Below, piece after piece: positions 21,706 through 23,357 of a stretch of DNA of 23,357 nucleotides. Location: NCBI RefSeq assembly GCF_946478925.1, contig NZ_CAMLDP010000023.1, positions 1 to 23,357 on the forward strand, in the 5' to 3' direction. Both the position numbers and the translations under genes were made by a program. This DNA is from an uncultured Nitrososphaera sp. (lineage in GTDB: Archaea > Thermoproteota > Nitrososphaeria > Nitrososphaerales > Nitrososphaeraceae). Every line of letters starts with the position of its first letter. Positions within the stretch are counted from its first letter, which is position 1. The notes under the pieces were generated by a model. It searched no databases. It was given only the letters and a program-made list of their open reading frames with translations, and had not been told where the DNA came from.

Positions 21706-21726
21706 GATTGCAGGCGATTGCAATGC
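21706..21726 (+). promoter_or_regulatory. Shared 21-bp motif, copy 2 (candidate operator)
   Basis: Same blocks as at 20726-20746 (GATTGC, GGCG, TTGCAATGC) with two differing bases. It lies between the divergent RHH gene and the zinc-ribbon gene. Confidence 0.5.
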
Positions 21727-21767
21727 GTACCTGACGCATAAGTATTGATATTGTCATATACGCAGCG

Positions 21768-21980
21768 TTGGTCCTTGGATGTAGGGGGCTGTGCACCCGG
21801 CTGGAGACTATTGGCGGGGGCAAGAACTCGGCGTACAGCCTCGGCTACAAGCGCTGCTCGTCCTGCGACATCTACATAAAGTGGGACAGCTGTCGGTGCC
21901 CATGCTGCAAGCTGCCGCTGCGCGTGAAAAAAAGGACGAAGCAGAGCAGCAGTAGTAGCAGTATCGTCGCAGCGTACTGA
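21768..21980 (+). CDS. Small zinc-ribbon protein
   Basis: 70 residues from TTG 21768. YKRCSSCDIYIKWDSCRCPCCKLPLRVKKR contains two Cys pairs (CSSC and CPCC) around a short hydrophobic strand and a basic end, the pattern of a rubredoxin-type zinc ribbon. The N-terminal GCRGLCTRLE is familiar to me from small zinc-finger proteins in Nitrososphaera-like genomes, present in many copies; that is recollection, not a search. The tail is Ser-rich (QSSSSSSIV). An A/T block around 21737-21752 fits a leaderless TTG start. Its stop directly abuts that of the VOC gene. Likely nucleic-acid or protein binding, role unknown. Confidence 0.7.
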   Translation: MVLGCRGLCTRLETIGGGKNSAYSLGYKRCSSCDIYIKWDSCRCPCCKLPLRVKKRTKQSSSSSSIVAAY

Positions 21981-22886
21981 TTATTTGTAGTACAGTTTTA
22001 TGGCAATGCCGTCAGGGTCGCGCACGGTGACAGAGCCGCGCTCTTGCGACGCCAGCAGCACGCCCCGGCTCGACAGATTATTTGTCGCTCGCTGCAGCTC
22101 TTTTTCATCGGGGACTTTGATAGCAAAGTGGTTCAGGCCGACTTCCTCCTCTTCCGGTGAGGCAGCGGCGACAACATCGTTGCCAAGCCACGTGTTTACC
22201 GCGACGTGGTGATGATAATTCCCTGCGGCAAAAAAGTACGCGCCGGGAAGCGCAAGTGTGAGGCCAAAGCCAAGGGCCTGCGAGTAAAACTGCACCGCCT
22301 TGTCAAGGTCGCGCACGCGCAGGTGCACGTGGCCTATGGCGGTCCCCGCTGGCACGCCCTTCCAGCCTGCGGTCGTGGCCTGCGCCAGCAGGTTTTCCGT
22401 GTCCAGTCTTTCAGTCACCATCTTGACACGCCCTCCAGACAATAGCTGCCATTCCGCTCGGGGTTTGTCCCGGTAGATCTCGATGCCGTTGAAATCCGGG
22501 TCGCGGATGTACACCGATTCGGAAACGCCGTGGTCGGCCATGCCGTCAAAGTGCACCTGGCCGCGCCTTTCCCCAAGGAGCACGAGTGCGTCCGCAAGGA
22601 ATTTCCTTTCCGGCAGGAGCATCGCAAAATGGTACAGCCCCGCCCTCTTCTTCTCGTACCCTGCCGGCTTTGCAGCCTTGCGCAGCTCCACGAGGTGCTT
22701 GGAGTTGCCGTCGGAAGAGAGAAGCGCCCTATCGCCGGACGGCCTTCCCACCACCTCGAATCCGAGAATAGACTGGTAGAACTCTAGCGACTGCGGGATG
22801 TCCGACACGTTCAGGCTGACGTAGCCTATCCTGGTGGAAGGGTGGGCCATAAAATGTTCGCCGGCAGCAGCTGCCATTATCGTCAT
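21981..22886 (-). CDS. VOC family protein with two modules, extradiol dioxygenase/CatE-like
   Basis: 301 residues. Each half has the vicinal-oxygen-chelate beta-alpha-beta-beta-beta pattern: IGYVSLNVSDIPQSLEFYQ followed later by LYHFAMLL and YIRDPDFNGIEIYRD, then IGHVHLRVRDLDKAVQFYS followed by NHFAIKVPDEKE and VTVRDPDGIAIKLYYK. Metal-ligand candidates are His in YHFAML, Glu in NGIEIY and His in GHVHLRV. The length and two-fold layout match catechol-2,3-dioxygenase (CatE-like) proteins; actual ring cleavage is not shown, as many VOC proteins do other chemistry. ATG 22886 is used; ATG 22877 and ATG 22850 are alternatives. A TATA-like CTTTAATACG is at about 22904-22913. Confidence 0.85.
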   Translation of the reverse strand: MTIMAAAAGEHFMAHPSTRIGYVSLNVSDIPQSLEFYQSILGFEVVGRPSGDRALLSSDGNSKHLVELRKAAKPAGYEKKRAGLYHFAMLLPERKFLADALVLLGERRGQVHFDGMADHGVSESVYIRDPDFNGIEIYRDKPRAEWQLLSGGRVKMVTERLDTENLLAQATTAGWKGVPAGTAIGHVHLRVRDLDKAVQFYSQALGFGLTLALPGAYFFAAGNYHHHVAVNTWLGNDVVAAASPEEEEVGLNHFAIKVPDEKELQRATNNLSSRGVLLASQERGSVTVRDPDGIAIKLYYK

Positions 22887-22936
22887 ATTGTGCGCACGCC
22901 GGCGTATTAAAGAGGGCAGCAGGTCGAGTCAGGCAC

Positions 22937-22965
22937 TTGTACAAAGAGGCAGATGTTCTGTACAA
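22937..22965. promoter_or_regulatory. Paired TGTACAA sites, candidate operator
   Basis: TTGTACAA (22937-22944, a perfect palindrome) and CTGTACAA (22958-22965) lie 21 bp apart centre to centre, two helical turns, just upstream of the A/T block of the gene at 23016. Confidence 0.4.
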
Positions 22966-22970
22966 TCAAT

Positions 22971-22986
22971 AAAAATAATATTTATT
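22971..22986 (+). promoter_or_regulatory. TATA-like promoter element of the gene at 23016
   Basis: AAAAATAATATTTATT, centred about 37 nt before the ATG, giving a predicted leader of about 10 nt. Confidence 0.45.
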
Positions 22987-23015
22987 CGGGCGCCAAGGAC
23001 GAACTGTAGTAGGAA

Positions 23016-23291
23016 ATGCCAAAAGAGCTTTCAGAAGCGCAAGCGTGGGAGATAATAAACCCAGTATGCAGGGAGCTGTTCGAGTTAGTCAACGAAAAGA
23101 TGGTAAGGTTCGTCTCTGCGACAGAAAGCGACAGCGGGACGTACACAATAAATTTGAAATCAAGCCGCATCCACCTTGCGTCGCGCGGGTTCAAGGACAG
23201 CATCGGCGACGTAGAGTACGGCGAAGGCAAGATGAGGATAGGGCTGCGGGCAAACGGCAGGCCGGGGAATATCTTTATTGACCTAGAATAA
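23016..23291 (+). CDS. Small protein of unknown function
   Basis: 91 residues, ATG start with an A/T promoter block upstream. An N-terminal amphipathic helix (ELSEAQAWEIINPVCRELFELVNEK) is followed by several strands (MVRFVSA, TYTINLKS, RIHLAS, KMRIGLRA, NIFIDLE) separated by polar turns, suggesting a compact alpha plus beta-sheet protein. No Cys cluster, TM segment or signal peptide is visible. I do not recognise the family. It stands alone on this strand downstream of paired TGTACAA sites. The coding call rests on balanced codon use, promoter spacing and a plausible fold pattern. Confidence 0.6.
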   Translation: MPKELSEAQAWEIINPVCRELFELVNEKMVRFVSATESDSGTYTINLKSSRIHLASRGFKDSIGDVEYGEGKMRIGLRANGRPGNIFIDLE

Positions 23292-23312
23292 GTAATGCAT
23301 GGCCCTGTTTTT

Positions 23313-23347
23313 CAAGCGTGCATAAATGCATAATTTGAGCACGCTTG
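23313..23347. repeat. Inverted repeat with TGCATAA direct repeats
   Basis: CAAGCGTGC (23313-23321) and GCACGCTTG (23339-23347) are perfect 9-bp inverted repeats that could form a hairpin. TGCATAA occurs three times around it (from 23319, about 23328 and 23348). It is 21 nt after the stop at 23291; the window ends here, so whether it is a terminator or an upstream control site of the next gene is open. Confidence 0.45.
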
Positions 23348-23357
23348 TGCATAATTC

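Noticed and set aside
21650..21823. 58-residue N-terminal extension of the RHH regulator
   Set aside because: It covers the TATA box, the tandem octamers and the 21-bp motif, and the RHH fold begins right after ATG 21649.
1..23357. CRISPR arrays, insertion sequences, tRNA genes
   Set aside because: I saw no regularly spaced repeats, no transposase motifs, and no cloverleaf with a TTCRA loop in the intergenic gaps. A covariance-model scan (tRNAscan/Infernal) would be needed to exclude weak cases.

Overview
The window looks like chromosomal DNA of an ammonia-oxidising archaeon of the class Nitrososphaeria (Thaumarchaeota), probably a Nitrososphaera relative. This is an inference from gene content and style. 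There is an archaeal ABCE1 ribosome-recycling factor, a Trm5-type tRNA methyltransferase, a site-2 protease, an archaeal-type 5S rRNA standing alone from any 16S/23S, a periplasmic multicopper oxidase of the kind AOA carry in numbers, and a small CxxC zinc-ribbon protein of a type I associate with this lineage. Most genes have a TATA-like A/T block about 20-32 nt upstream of the start codon, which implies leaderless or nearly leaderless mRNAs. Several genes appear to start with TTG or GTG. No gene looks bacterial or phage-like, and I see no insertion sequence, CRISPR array or tRNA. No gene-free stretch exceeds 300 bases.

Layout, left to right. (1) 1-5343: the 3' end of a LemA-family gene, pyrE, a degenerate LarA-like protein, an M50 site-2 protease, a GNAT acetyltransferase and a two-TM membrane sensor-like protein with a DUF835-like tail. 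(2) 5468-9090: a dodecin-like protein without the flavin-stacking Trp, a two-TM miniprotein, then on the minus strand an NTF2/SnoaL-like protein, ABCE1 and Trm5, the last two 1 nt apart. (3) 9185-12815: a double winged-helix regulator whose stop codon abuts a 5S rRNA gene, an unknown protein, a leucyl aminopeptidase with a poly-Gln tail, and a DCC/DUF393-like thiol protein. (4) 12937-16218: a non-oxidative pentose phosphate operon, consisting of a transketolase N-subunit fused to ribulose-phosphate 3-epimerase, the transketolase C-subunit, and transaldolase. (5) 16215-18631: a MoxR-class AAA+ ATPase (CbbQ/NorQ type) with its VWA partner (NorD/CbbO type). (6) 18715-21649: a hemerythrin-like protein, a two-domain multicopper oxidase with a tethered third cupredoxin, an ABM-fold protein and a ribbon-helix-helix regulator. 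(7) 21768-23357: a zinc-ribbon miniprotein, a two-module VOC protein, a small unknown protein, and a repeat-rich end.

How the genes work together. Region 4 supplies almost the whole carbon-shuffling branch that makes ribose-5-phosphate and erythrose-4-phosphate; pyrE uses the ribose product (PRPP) for pyrimidines. ABCE1, Trm5, 5S rRNA and aminopeptidase are translation and protein-turnover housekeeping. The ATPase/VWA pair is a likely metalloenzyme activase whose client is not evident here. Region 6 groups copper/O2 or NO-related proteins with a regulator and shared intergenic motifs, and may be a small redox or nitrogen-oxide response locus.

The most interesting points are the tktA-rpe fusion, the copper-site pattern of the oxidase (eight His as in a trinuclear cluster, plus a tethered cupredoxin), a nearly identical 21-bp motif in two regulatory regions near that oxidase, the 5S gene butted against a regulator stop codon with its promoter inside that ORF, and the fact that all nine convergent gene pairs end within about 17 nt of each other.
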